Part shown: positions 24,334 to 32,629 of the stretch, one piece after another
Layout: each line of letters starts with the position of its first letter
Numbering within the stretch: the stretch's first letter is position 1
Assembly (NCBI GenBank): GCA_011043895.1
Contig: DRBZ01000004.1
Location: 1 to 34,639, forward strand
Direction: 5' to 3'
DNA: 34,639 bases
Origin: Candidatus Cloacimonadota bacterium
Lineage (GTDB): Bacteria; Cloacimonadota; Cloacimonadia; JGIOTU-2
Translations under genes and position numbers: made by a program
Notes under the pieces: generated by a model
Databases searched by the model: none
The model's input: only the letters and a program-made list of their open reading frames with translations
Told to the model about the DNA's origin: nothing

Positions 24334-25764
24334 CTAAAATGAGGTAATTAATTCTAATCGAAGTCCATTAAATTGACTTCTGTATTTACAAATACCATTT
24401 CTGCAAACCTTGCCGCCTTTCTCCTTGCCTACAAAAAGTCTGATAAGTGAGTCTTCAAACAACTCGGTGCCGATCTCTGCTCCAAGCCATAGAGGATTTT
24501 TGCCAATTTCCTTCATGTTTGCATAAGAATATTCTGCAATCACAGAAAGGTCGACATTTGATATACCAACATCTACCTGCAGAAGTGGTTCCCAATGATG
24601 GATTTTTTCCTGCTGGAAATGTTTTTCAAAATACTGATATTCCGCTTTTATGGATACTGGAGTTTGTTCAAGAAAAAAATCGTAAATGAGCGTGGGGGTA
24701 ACTTCCTTTTCCCAGTGCTGTATTTCCTCATCAAGGCGTTCCAGATGTGAGAAACTCAAGTTGAGACTGCTATTATCAAAATATTTCACCGCCTCTAACC
24801 AGATATCTGTTTGTCTGATAGACCAATCGGTATTCCATTCCTCTGAATAATTCGCAATAAATTCAAGATCATCATTTGGCATGAACTGAATCTCCCCCAT
24901 CGCACCCTGCTGGTCTTTACCTACAGGTGAATCATAGAGGGATTCATTACTATGATTAACCAGTGGAAGATCATTCAAGCGAGAGTCGAAATTCCAATAA
25001 TTATTATATGCTGCAGAAAAAGCGAATTTATCAAAATATGTACTCGTATGAGCATAAAACGCATGACCGATCTTATCGATACCATTGAATTGGTCGAGAT
25101 AGGCATATTCTGCTCCAAGATCGATCCAGTCTATAGACAGGTCTGAACGTATTCCAAAAATATGTCTCTCGAGATAGCTATCACCGACCTGCCACTCTCG
25201 AACATTCACTGCTGAAGTGCCGAGTCTTAGTGAACCAAAGAAATCCTTTTGAACATCCACTCCTGCAACCACATCATTTTTTGTTGTAGTATTTTCGTTT
25301 GGAAGAACACCATACAACGCTTTCATTTGAAGGATTTTCGGAAATATTTCGGCGGAAATACCTGTAAGTCTTGTATCAATATCAAAGTCGAGATCCTGAT
25401 AGCTGCTGAGTAAAATTCCTGAGCCAAAGACCTGTTTGAAGTTACCTCCCCGAAGGGAAAAACCATCATTTTTATACTCCAGATAACGCTCGTCCCATGT
25501 ATAAGAGAGATCCTGGGACGAGAGTTGGTGAATAGGCACATAATCATTATAACGAGGAAACTTTGCAATGAACTTCATGCCAAAAGTAACATCTTTATAG
25601 ACCATACGAAAGCTAAATTCATCATAAAAATATTGTTTAAGAGAATCTTGTGCATTTTTATAAACGTAGGTCATTTCATTAAGTCCACGAATGTAGAATT
25701 CATCCGAAGCAAACAATGTAGTTGTAATCAAAAGCAACATAATAATTATGGCAAATTTATTCAT
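24334..25764 (-). CDS. DUF6029-like outer-membrane beta-barrel protein
   Basis: 476 residues with a signal peptide (MNKFAIIIMLLLITTTLFAS). The body is a run of amphipathic aromatic beta strands (for example FYIRGLNEMTYVY, YLEYKNDGFSLRGGNFKQVF, YLDLGAEYAYLD-type repeats) and it ends in an aromatic residue (LRLELITSF), as outer-membrane barrels do. The GxxxxFGSGILLSSYQD segment (VFGSGILLSSYQDLDFD) and a C-terminal CRNGICKYR loop fit DUF6029 proteins, which often stand beside TlpA and Omp28 genes in FCB genomes. Function unknown. Possibly the membrane partner of the neighbouring redox proteins. Confidence 0.65.
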   Translation of the reverse strand: MNKFAIIIMLLLITTTLFASDEFYIRGLNEMTYVYKNAQDSLKQYFYDEFSFRMVYKDVTFGMKFIAKFPRYNDYVPIHQLSSQDLSYTWDERYLEYKNDGFSLRGGNFKQVFGSGILLSSYQDLDFDIDTRLTGISAEIFPKILQMKALYGVLPNENTTTKNDVVAGVDVQKDFFGSLRLGTSAVNVREWQVGDSYLERHIFGIRSDLSIDWIDLGAEYAYLDQFNGIDKIGHAFYAHTSTYFDKFAFSAAYNNYWNFDSRLNDLPLVNHSNESLYDSPVGKDQQGAMGEIQFMPNDDLEFIANYSEEWNTDWSIRQTDIWLEAVKYFDNSSLNLSFSHLERLDEEIQHWEKEVTPTLIYDFFLEQTPVSIKAEYQYFEKHFQQEKIHHWEPLLQVDVGISNVDLSVIAEYSYANMKEIGKNPLWLGAEIGTELFEDSLIRLFVGKEKGGKVCRNGICKYRSQFNGLRLELITSF

Positions 25765-25773
25765 AAAGAACCT

Positions 25774-26580
25774 CTATTCGTTTTCCATTCGAAATTTTAT
25801 TGGATATAAGAATCGTGCTTTCAATGTAGTATCATCAGTTTGAACTGGGGAGAACTTCCATTCTTCTACTGCGTCCATCACTGCTTGCTCAAATCCATAG
25901 GTCGAATCTGCACATTCGGTTACAAAGCACACCTGTCCTATTGAGCCATCTTCAAGAATTTCAAAATCAAGTACAATATCTGTTTCTACCTTTTCCTGAA
26001 GAGCTAACTCAGGATAAAGAGGTTCAACATAGTTAACCAGTTCTGGTCTCATGTCTTCAGGATATAACGCTTCAGCTTCATCTGCGGAAATATCCTTATA
26101 TATTATTTTCCTGAGCTCTGTTTCGAGTTCGTGTTCATCACCCTGAGTATAGCCAGAGTGATCATACATTATCTGACGATTCTGGTCTATGATGTATGTT
26201 CTTGGTATCGAAGTGACGTTCATCATACCGGCAACTTTTTTACTGGGATCAAACAGGGTGATGAAAGAATATTTTTTTGATTTGACCATTGATATTGCTT
26301 TGTCTTTATCTCGCGCTTTATCAATAGAAATGCATACAACATAGATATCATCTTTATATTTTTCGGTAAGATGACTAAGAGCTGGTAATGCTTTTTTGCA
26401 GGGTGAGCACCAGGTCGCCCAAAAGTCGATAACGATCGCTTTCTTATCCAGTAAATTCTCTGAATCTATTCGATCACCATTAATATCTTCAAGGGTAAAA
26501 TTCGCAAACTGCTGTGCTGCAAAAAGCGGATGCATGAGCACTATCATACAAAAGCAGAAGAACATGATCGTTTTCTTCAT
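25774..26580 (-). CDS. TlpA-type periplasmic thioredoxin fused to a TonB C-terminal domain
   Basis: 268 residues. A signal peptide (MKKTIMFFCFCMIVLMHPLFA) is followed by a TlpA/ResA thioredoxin fold: FTLEDINGDRIDSENL, catalytic WATWCSPCKKALP, and cis-Pro SIPRTYIID. The last 90 residues (ELVNYVEPLYPELALQEKVE, then a DFEILEDGSIG strand and FEQAVMDAVEEWKFSP) are a TonB_C-type domain, normally used to contact outer-membrane receptors. The combination is unusual and suggests a reductase held near an outer-membrane partner, perhaps the adjacent barrel; that is an inference. Lies in the tight gene series with 9- and 15-base gaps. Confidence 0.85.
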   Translation of the reverse strand: MKKTIMFFCFCMIVLMHPLFAAQQFANFTLEDINGDRIDSENLLDKKAIVIDFWATWCSPCKKALPALSHLTEKYKDDIYVVCISIDKARDKDKAISMVKSKKYSFITLFDPSKKVAGMMNVTSIPRTYIIDQNRQIMYDHSGYTQGDEHELETELRKIIYKDISADEAEALYPEDMRPELVNYVEPLYPELALQEKVETDIVLDFEILEDGSIGQVCFVTECADSTYGFEQAVMDAVEEWKFSPVQTDDTTLKARFLYPIKFRMENE

Positions 26581-26595
26581 TAATAACCTTACTTA

Positions 26596-27666
26596 CTAAT
26601 TTATTGCAATGTTTTCTTCAATAACATTATATATCTTGCACGTATCTGCATTATAAGGATTCTCAAGTGTTTGGATCCAGAGGTAAAGTACTACATCATC
26701 AGGGATAGTATGCGGCATTTCGAGTGAGAACTGAACAGGTTGCGAAAGATCCTCATTAGCGATATATTTCTTTCCTTTTGCGATCACCACCTGCTCACAT
26801 GGTTCACCAGTATAACCAACCACTGATGAGACACGTTCAACTAACGCGTATTTCAAATACATATTATCTGTTGGAAGTTCATCTTTCTTATCTATAGTAA
26901 CCTGTCCCTGTAAAGTATCTCCGAAGGTATATGAAAAGTCTTCTATCTGTGCAAGTGCATCTACATCGAACAATGTCACGAGTGTATTATGATATTGTGC
27001 ATAAGTATCATCTCCACCCCCAGAGATTTTGAACTGTCCCTGAAACATAGATTGAGGAGCAAAATCCATTCCGTAATATGAGAAAAATTCATAATTACCA
27101 ATATCCAGCACATCACCCATATGATATTCTACATAATAGAATTGGTCTCCATAGGTATTCTTTAACTGTTTTAATGCATCTTCTGCATAATGACAATTCG
27201 GGCACCATGTCGCAGTAGCAACTTCAACAAGAACCTTCTGATGGACAACCGGTGCAATTTGATTTCCAATGAATAAAAAGCTATCTCGCTGTACCTCTGC
27301 ATAATCCACCACAGTTACATCAACTCCTGCATCATGAGCTAGAAATCTATATGCTACTTTATATTCAGCTTCAGAAAGTACTTCGATCTCAATCTCTACA
27401 CTGTCTATCAACGCTTCGCTAATGTCTTTATAGAGATCCCACATGTCATCTTTGTCCATACCGTCATTAAGGTAATTATCCGCATAGTATTCCATTATAC
27501 TGTCAATATCTCCAACAATTAGATCTTCGATTGTATTCTCACCAAAATCTATTAAGAATTTTTCGAAAGGAGTCACAACAGGATCGAAATGATGATTGAA
27601 TCTATCACAGGAAAATATAGTGAGTACTAATGCGCTTACACATAATATGAAAAAAAGTTTCTTCAT
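26596..27666 (-). CDS. Omp28-related thioredoxin-like lipoprotein
   Basis: 356 residues. The N-terminus MKKLFFILCVSALVLTIFSC carries a lipobox-like LTIFSC with the lipidated Cys at about 20. Residues about 135-220 form a thioredoxin-like domain with VEVATATWCPNCHYAEDALK as the redox motif (CxxC) and a later GMDFAPQSMF segment at the cis-Pro position. The C-terminal 120 residues are Ig-like, as in Omp28 proteins. It is the Cys-containing counterpart of the head of selenoprotein B, which has U in the same place. Between dsbD and the TlpA gene. Confidence 0.8.
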   Translation of the reverse strand: MKKLFFILCVSALVLTIFSCDRFNHHFDPVVTPFEKFLIDFGENTIEDLIVGDIDSIMEYYADNYLNDGMDKDDMWDLYKDISEALIDSVEIEIEVLSEAEYKVAYRFLAHDAGVDVTVVDYAEVQRDSFLFIGNQIAPVVHQKVLVEVATATWCPNCHYAEDALKQLKNTYGDQFYYVEYHMGDVLDIGNYEFFSYYGMDFAPQSMFQGQFKISGGGDDTYAQYHNTLVTLFDVDALAQIEDFSYTFGDTLQGQVTIDKKDELPTDNMYLKYALVERVSSVVGYTGEPCEQVVIAKGKKYIANEDLSQPVQFSLEMPHTIPDDVVLYLWIQTLENPYNADTCKIYNVIEENIAIN

Positions 27667-27677
27667 GACAATCCTTG

Positions 27678-29333
27678 TTACTTTTCTTTAGGAAGAAGAA
27701 CAACATAGGATGGTAATCCAAGTATGCCAAATCTATCGAGTATCTCTTTTGTTGGTGAGATACCAAGATCTTCTGCCTGATACTTGATCAGCACAAAATC
27801 TTTCAGCACATTTTGAACAGCTCCATCCTTGAAGGTTGTGGCATCCATTGCAAGGCAATTCTTGCACCATGTTGCCCAAAAATCTATGAATACAGGTTTA
27901 TTTTCCTTTTGTGCAATCTTCAAACCTTCTACAAGAGATTTATTCCAATGCAGCGACTCTTCGCTTTCCACCGCAGGATGCTTCGAAATATATTCTGTAG
28001 TGTGTGACTGTGATGAAAATAAATGTACAGCAGTATAACCGTAATAAAGAGCAATAATCAATATGATCACTCCGAATATGATCTTCACCCAATTCATCCA
28101 TTTGCCGGGTTTGGGAAGAATAGAAAGCCCAGCCCCAACAAAGGGCCATGGTAACGCCATACCAAGTCCCAAAAGAAAAGGTAATAGCAGCCCTGCAACA
28201 TTACCAGCGGTGTACAAAGTAACAGAATAAAGAATGACAGAGATAAGAACTGGAGCAACACATGCCCCTGCAAGCACTGCTGCGATAACTCCAAGAATGA
28301 AAATAGTAATATATTTTGCTTTTCCAGCTTTTTTGCGTGCCACGGTTCCAGACTGGAAGCGAGTGAAATCTATAGAAAAAACGTCGAACATGGCAAGAGC
28401 AAGTAAGACAAAAATGATTGCGATTATGATATTGAACCATGGAGAGGAGTTGATCTCTCCGAAACGTGAACCTGTGAGTACCACGATGATCCCAAGTGTA
28501 CCATAGGCGAGCATCATGCCTATGCCATAGAGACCTCCGATAAAAAAACCCTTTTTCTTGGATTCTGCCTGAGTACCTGCGCCCAGCACGGCAATAGTGA
28601 TCGGCATCATAGGAAGCACGCAGGGCGTAAGATTAAGGGCAATTCCACCAACTATAATAAGTAGGATCATGAGCCACACACTCATGCCTGCAAATTTGTT
28701 AGCTTGAGTAGTATCATTTCTCTTTGCTTCTTGGACAAACTCAATAAAATCATCACTTTTTATATATCCTGCAGCAATACTCGAGAAAACAAATGCATCG
28801 AGTTCATCTTTGATCTCATCATAGGAAAAGCTATGTTGAAAAGCTGTCTTTGTTCTATCCTGATTTTCTGTCTCTACTTTGGATATACTTTCTGTCCCTT
28901 CGCCAACAACCGTAAAAGAAAGTTCAAGTTCTTCCTCTTCAGGAAAAAAGCACATGCCAGTTTCGTCACATAATTGGTATCCAGCGTATACTTTTATTAC
29001 AACGTTGCCAGCCAGTGCACTTTCCTCAACACTGAACGGAAGCTCAAGTGTTGTAAGCCCATAATAAATAATGATTCCATGCTCCTTCTTACCTTCCGGA
29101 TATATAACTTTATCGAAAATAATACCATCAACCTCTTCTGGTTCAAGATAGAAATAATCTTCCTGCAGGGTCTGGTGCATATCATCTGGTATTGCATAGG
29201 TGACTTTAATCACTCCGTTTCCACCTGGTGATATTTCTGATGGTTCAATGATTCCCTTTACAACAGCAACTTGAGCAAAAGCAATTTGACTACTTAACAA
29301 AAGTAACAGGAATACTATAACACTTTTTCTCAT
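27678..29333 (-). CDS. DsbD-like thiol:disulfide interchange protein
   Basis: 551 residues from ATG 29333, chosen for its GGAG site and signal peptide (MRKSVIVFLLLLLSSQIAFA); the ATG nine codons upstream is less likely. The periplasmic alpha domain (about 25-140) has GYQLCDETGMCF as its Cys pair. Eight or so membrane helices (about 220-430) contain the relay Cys residues in NLTPCVLPMMP and AGACVAPVL. The C-terminal thioredoxin domain has FIDFWATWCKNCLAMD. Known role: carries electrons from cytoplasmic thioredoxin to the periplasm. First gene of the redox series, so it may feed the TlpA, Omp28 and selenocysteine heads; that link is inferred. Confidence 0.88.
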   Translation of the reverse strand: MRKSVIVFLLLLLSSQIAFAQVAVVKGIIEPSEISPGGNGVIKVTYAIPDDMHQTLQEDYFYLEPEEVDGIIFDKVIYPEGKKEHGIIIYYGLTTLELPFSVEESALAGNVVIKVYAGYQLCDETGMCFFPEEEELELSFTVVGEGTESISKVETENQDRTKTAFQHSFSYDEIKDELDAFVFSSIAAGYIKSDDFIEFVQEAKRNDTTQANKFAGMSVWLMILLIIVGGIALNLTPCVLPMMPITIAVLGAGTQAESKKKGFFIGGLYGIGMMLAYGTLGIIVVLTGSRFGEINSSPWFNIIIAIIFVLLALAMFDVFSIDFTRFQSGTVARKKAGKAKYITIFILGVIAAVLAGACVAPVLISVILYSVTLYTAGNVAGLLLPFLLGLGMALPWPFVGAGLSILPKPGKWMNWVKIIFGVIILIIALYYGYTAVHLFSSQSHTTEYISKHPAVESEESLHWNKSLVEGLKIAQKENKPVFIDFWATWCKNCLAMDATTFKDGAVQNVLKDFVLIKYQAEDLGISPTKEILDRFGILGLPSYVVLLPKEK

Positions 29334-29392
29334 GGAATCTCCGTGTTTCAATTTTCTCATATTTTATTAAAATTTTTTTGAATGTAAATGTT

Positions 29393-29398
29393 TGTCAA
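29393..29398 (-). promoter_or_regulatory. Possible -35 box upstream of the dsbD-led gene series
   Basis: A perfect TTGACA on the minus strand lies about 60 bases before the dsbD ATG in an AT-rich gap; a -10 at standard spacing is not clear. Given the 4-15 base gaps through to 16676, this gap is the most likely place for the operon promoter. Confidence 0.25.
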
Positions 29399-29446
29399 AT
29401 TTAGTAGAAGCAATAATGGTAATAGTTTACAAGGATAAATGACTCT

Positions 29447-31657
29447 TTATTCGGTATGTTTTTGATCAAATTTGAATGTTCCATCCTTAAGGATTCGCAC
29501 TGCATGCTCAACAACTTCAGGATCGTATAAAATGCCTTTATTATCCTCAATTTCCTCGAGAGCGATCTCCATCCCGAGACTCTGTCTGTAGGGACGATCA
29601 TTTGCCATTGCTTCGACCACGTCAGCTACAGCAAGGATTCGCGCTTCGATGAGTGTATCTTCATTTTTCAAACCCTGTGGGTAACCACTGCCGTTAAATC
29701 TCTCGTGATGTTGACGTACAATATCAGCAACAGGCCATGGAAATTCCAAATCTTTTAGAAGTTCATACCCAACTTCAGGATGATTCTTTATAAGCTGCCA
29801 TTCATTGTCAGTGAGCATTTCGACTTTGTTCAGAACCTTGATCGGAACTTTGATCTTGCCGATATCATGCATAGTACCACCAATGCGGATTCCATTGATT
29901 TTATCTTCAGAAAGGTTCATCTCGTTTGCGATAGCCAGTGCAAGCTTTGCAACATTATGTTGATGACCAGCAGTATAGGGATCTCTAAGTTCAACAACAT
30001 GTGCCAGTACATTGACGGTATCCTCGATCAGTTTCTGCAAACGCTCATAGCTTTTTTTCAGTTCCCTCTCCGCCTGTTTGCGGTTTGTTATATCACGATA
30101 AATACCATATACAGCTACCTGTTTTCCTTCTATAATAATAGGTGTACCAAGAATTGAGACATCGATTATTGTTCCATCTTTTCGCATACGTTGTGTCTCA
30201 AGGCGAACTGTTTCTCCTTCGGCTATAGATTGGGTTATCTTATGTGCTTCATCCTTATAGTTATTCTCGGCTATTAACTCATCGATATTCTTGCCAATAG
30301 CCTCTTCCTGGCTGAATCCGAACATATCTATAAATGTTTGGTTTAACTGCAATACACGACTATCATTTGTAGCCACGACAATTGCTTCTGGTGAACTTTC
30401 AAAAAGTTGCTGGAAATAAGCTTTCTGTTCCTGAAGTGCCTTTTCTGCTTCTTTTCTATCAGTGATATCACGTCCTATACCTTGAAGATATAAGAGTTTT
30501 CCGCCATCAAAGACTGGGCGCATTTTTATCCAGAAAATCCTCTCGGTACCATCTTTTTTTACTATGCTAGTTTCAAATTCGACCGATTCACCTTTTAACG
30601 CCTTTTGATAATTTTCGATTGATTTCTTTCTATCTTCGTTAGCGATTATTTTTATTGATTGCTGGCCCTCTAGTTCCTCTTTGGAATAACCAAGTAGTTG
30701 CTCGAACATCTTATTAACAGAGATATATTTTCCCTTTTCGTCCGATATCCAGATAACATCATTTGCATTTTCAAAAAGATTTCTAAATTTTTCCTCACTT
30801 TTCTTCAGTGCTTCTTCAGATTGTTTACGTATAGTAATATCCCGAATGATACCCCAATAACCCATCATATTTCCTGCTTCATCCTTTTGAAGATAGGTTC
30901 GGCACTCCACTGGAAAGACAGTACCATCCTTGCGAAAATATTCCTTTTCATAAAGCTCAGAATATCCTTGCTTTTGAACCTGTGTTTTTATGATGTTAGT
31001 TTCATAATCATGCCATTTCTGTGGAGTTAGACTTCTGGTCTTCTTACCTATAAGTTCATCACGGCTATATCCTAATATTTTCTGAAAAGCTATATTGCAA
31101 TCTAATATTCTACCTTTTAAATCAGTTCTAACGGAACCATCACGCATATTTTCATAGAGAATGTGATATTGTTTTTCTGTAGAAATACGTGCTTGTTCTG
31201 CTTCTTTTCTCTGTTTCTCTTTCTGTTCGATTTCTTGCTGAAGAAGGATATTATTAGCAAGATCTTTAATGATTTCCATGAGCTGATTCACATCAACAGG
31301 TTTAAGAATAAATCCATGCACGCCGATCTCAATAGCCCTGAGGAAATAGTTCGTCTCTCCGTAGGCAGAAACGACCACAAATTTCGTGGCAGGTTCTATA
31401 TCTTTCATCTGTTCGATCATCTCAAGTCCATTTATAATCGGCATTTTTATGTCTGTCACAACAATATTTGGTTTGTATTTCTTAAATAACTCCAGCCCCT
31501 CCTGACCATTTTTTGCGATATACACATCTTTAATCTTACGTTTTAACATCGTGGAAACAGAGCGCAGAATAATCGTCTCATCTTCAACATACATTATGGA
31601 GATTGGTAAAAGCTTTTTTGTAGTAATACTTGTTCGATCAGAATTAGGAGAAGACAT
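29447..31657 (-). CDS. Response regulator with three PAS domains and an HD-GYP output domain
   Basis: 736 residues; AGGA precedes ATG 31657. A REC domain (about 17-135) has the phospho-acceptor Asp in VVTDIKMP and the conserved KP in FILKPVD. A coiled coil (EQKEKQRKEAEQAR) leads to three PAS/PAC units (about 165-285, 288-405, 412-525), each ending in a RDIT-type junction (IIRDITIRKQSEE, IGRDITDRKEAEK, IYRDITNRKQAER). The HD-GYP domain (about 540-725) shows RDPYTAGHQHNVAKLA, TMHDIGKI and RFNGSGYPQGL, the residues needed for c-di-GMP hydrolysis. Probably degrades c-di-GMP in response to a phosphorelay; the nearby histidine kinase is a candidate partner. Confidence 0.9.
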   Translation of the reverse strand: MSSPNSDRTSITTKKLLPISIMYVEDETIILRSVSTMLKRKIKDVYIAKNGQEGLELFKKYKPNIVVTDIKMPIINGLEMIEQMKDIEPATKFVVVSAYGETNYFLRAIEIGVHGFILKPVDVNQLMEIIKDLANNILLQQEIEQKEKQRKEAEQARISTEKQYHILYENMRDGSVRTDLKGRILDCNIAFQKILGYSRDELIGKKTRSLTPQKWHDYETNIIKTQVQKQGYSELYEKEYFRKDGTVFPVECRTYLQKDEAGNMMGYWGIIRDITIRKQSEEALKKSEEKFRNLFENANDVIWISDEKGKYISVNKMFEQLLGYSKEELEGQQSIKIIANEDRKKSIENYQKALKGESVEFETSIVKKDGTERIFWIKMRPVFDGGKLLYLQGIGRDITDRKEAEKALQEQKAYFQQLFESSPEAIVVATNDSRVLQLNQTFIDMFGFSQEEAIGKNIDELIAENNYKDEAHKITQSIAEGETVRLETQRMRKDGTIIDVSILGTPIIIEGKQVAVYGIYRDITNRKQAERELKKSYERLQKLIEDTVNVLAHVVELRDPYTAGHQHNVAKLALAIANEMNLSEDKINGIRIGGTMHDIGKIKVPIKVLNKVEMLTDNEWQLIKNHPEVGYELLKDLEFPWPVADIVRQHHERFNGSGYPQGLKNEDTLIEARILAVADVVEAMANDRPYRQSLGMEIALEEIEDNKGILYDPEVVEHAVRILKDGTFKFDQKHTE

Positions 31658-31802
31658 TTAATCCTTTCTAAACAAATCCAGATATAGGAATTTAAAAACT
31701 ACTTTTCTTTAAATCTACTGATAACATCACTATTCGATGATCAGGTTTTTAGTTTTCGCAGTAAAAATTTTTGATTTTCTTTGTCAACCAATTCGTCTTA
31801 AT

Positions 31803-32102
31803 CATGCATACCCCCAAAATTTTTCAGGGGCATGGGACTTTTTCATTATTACACAAAAACAACCTAATAATAACAAAAGATGAGGGATGGTGAATATCGT
31901 TGCAAAGTACTAGCATAACAATGATTCACAAAGTATGGGAGACCCTTCTCCGCCTGCCGGCGGATCAGGGTGATAAAAGTATTTTATGTTTAATTTTCAG
32001 ATTTACTGGAAAGTAATTTTCCAACCAAAATATATCGCAAACCCTTTATCTATAGTAATCCTCAGAAGTCACCTCCAAATTTTTTTTGGGGGGGTATCCC
32101 TG
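31803..32102. mobile_element. MITE-like 300-bp element with 12-bp flanking direct repeats
   Basis: ATTCGTCTTAAT occurs at 31791-31802 and again, same orientation, at 32103-32114. Exactly 300 bases lie between. Inside each end, after 5 bases, sit inverted partners: ATACCCCC...AAAA at 31808 reading in, and its reverse complement ending ...GGGGGGGTAT at 32097. The outermost 5 bases also partly pair (CATGC, CAGGG). No coding frame. Direct repeats outside inverted ends are the signature of a non-autonomous transposon with target duplication; 12 bp is long for that. Confidence 0.6.
31942..31971. repeat. Strong hairpin inside the MITE-like element
   Basis: ACCCT-tc-TCCGCC-tgcc-GGCGGA-tc-AGGGT: two paired blocks of 5 and 6 bp separated by a symmetric tc/tc mismatch, 4-base loop. 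Confidence 0.7.
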
Positions 32103-32159
32103 ATTCGTCTTAATTTTTCAAAATTCATTTATTATGGATAGTATTGGTATATGTCACAT

Positions 32160-32622
32160 GCCGCGCCGATGGCGCTCCATATTTTTTTCCTTTTCTGTTG
32201 CGCTTACGCACAACATTAAAATATTTCGTTCCTACGGAACTTATGTTTATGATTTCCATGTTTCATCGTTCTCTGCAGATGGAGCTGATTTGATACTCCA
32301 CATTATGGATATTTCGTTGCTACAGAACTAAAAAATTCAAAACATTTTTCATTATTCCATATAGCATCAAAGCATCATAGATGCGACATATATTTTCAAA
32401 GACACCACAAAATATTCTGTTCCTACGAAACTTATCATAATTTAATTCAATTTCCAATCTTTCTACAAAGCATCGGAGATGCGTTATGTTTTACCCTGAG
32501 GTGTAAGCATCATGGCTTCAATAAATAAATTCCATTATAGCGCCAGAGGTACGATATATCCTTCCCGAATGCGTGAGCGTTCGGTATAGTCCAAAGGACT
32601 ATCAAAGCACCAAAGGTACGGC
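32160..32622. repeat. Array of about a dozen 13-nt mini-hairpins
   Basis: Units of 5 paired bases, 3-base loop and 5 paired bases recur irregularly, 6-90 bases apart: 32163-32175 (GCGCC-gat-GGCGC), 32228-32240 (GTTCC-tac-GGAAC with shift), 32372-32384 (GCATC-ata-GATGC), 32470-32482 (GCATC-gga-GATGC), 32588-32600 (AGTCC-aaa-GGACT) and 32607-32619. Degenerate units lie at 32316, 32419 and 32540, and longer variants at 32198-32213 and 32565-32584. Many are flanked by ATATTTCG- or ATATGTCG-like words on one strand. There is no gene from 31658 to 32629; 31658-31790 shows nothing recognisable. Confidence 0.65.
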
Positions 32623-32629
32623 ATGTTAA

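Noticed and set aside
32160-32622. CRISPR array
   Set aside because: Repeat units are only 13 nt, differ in sequence, have uneven spacing and no cas genes are near.
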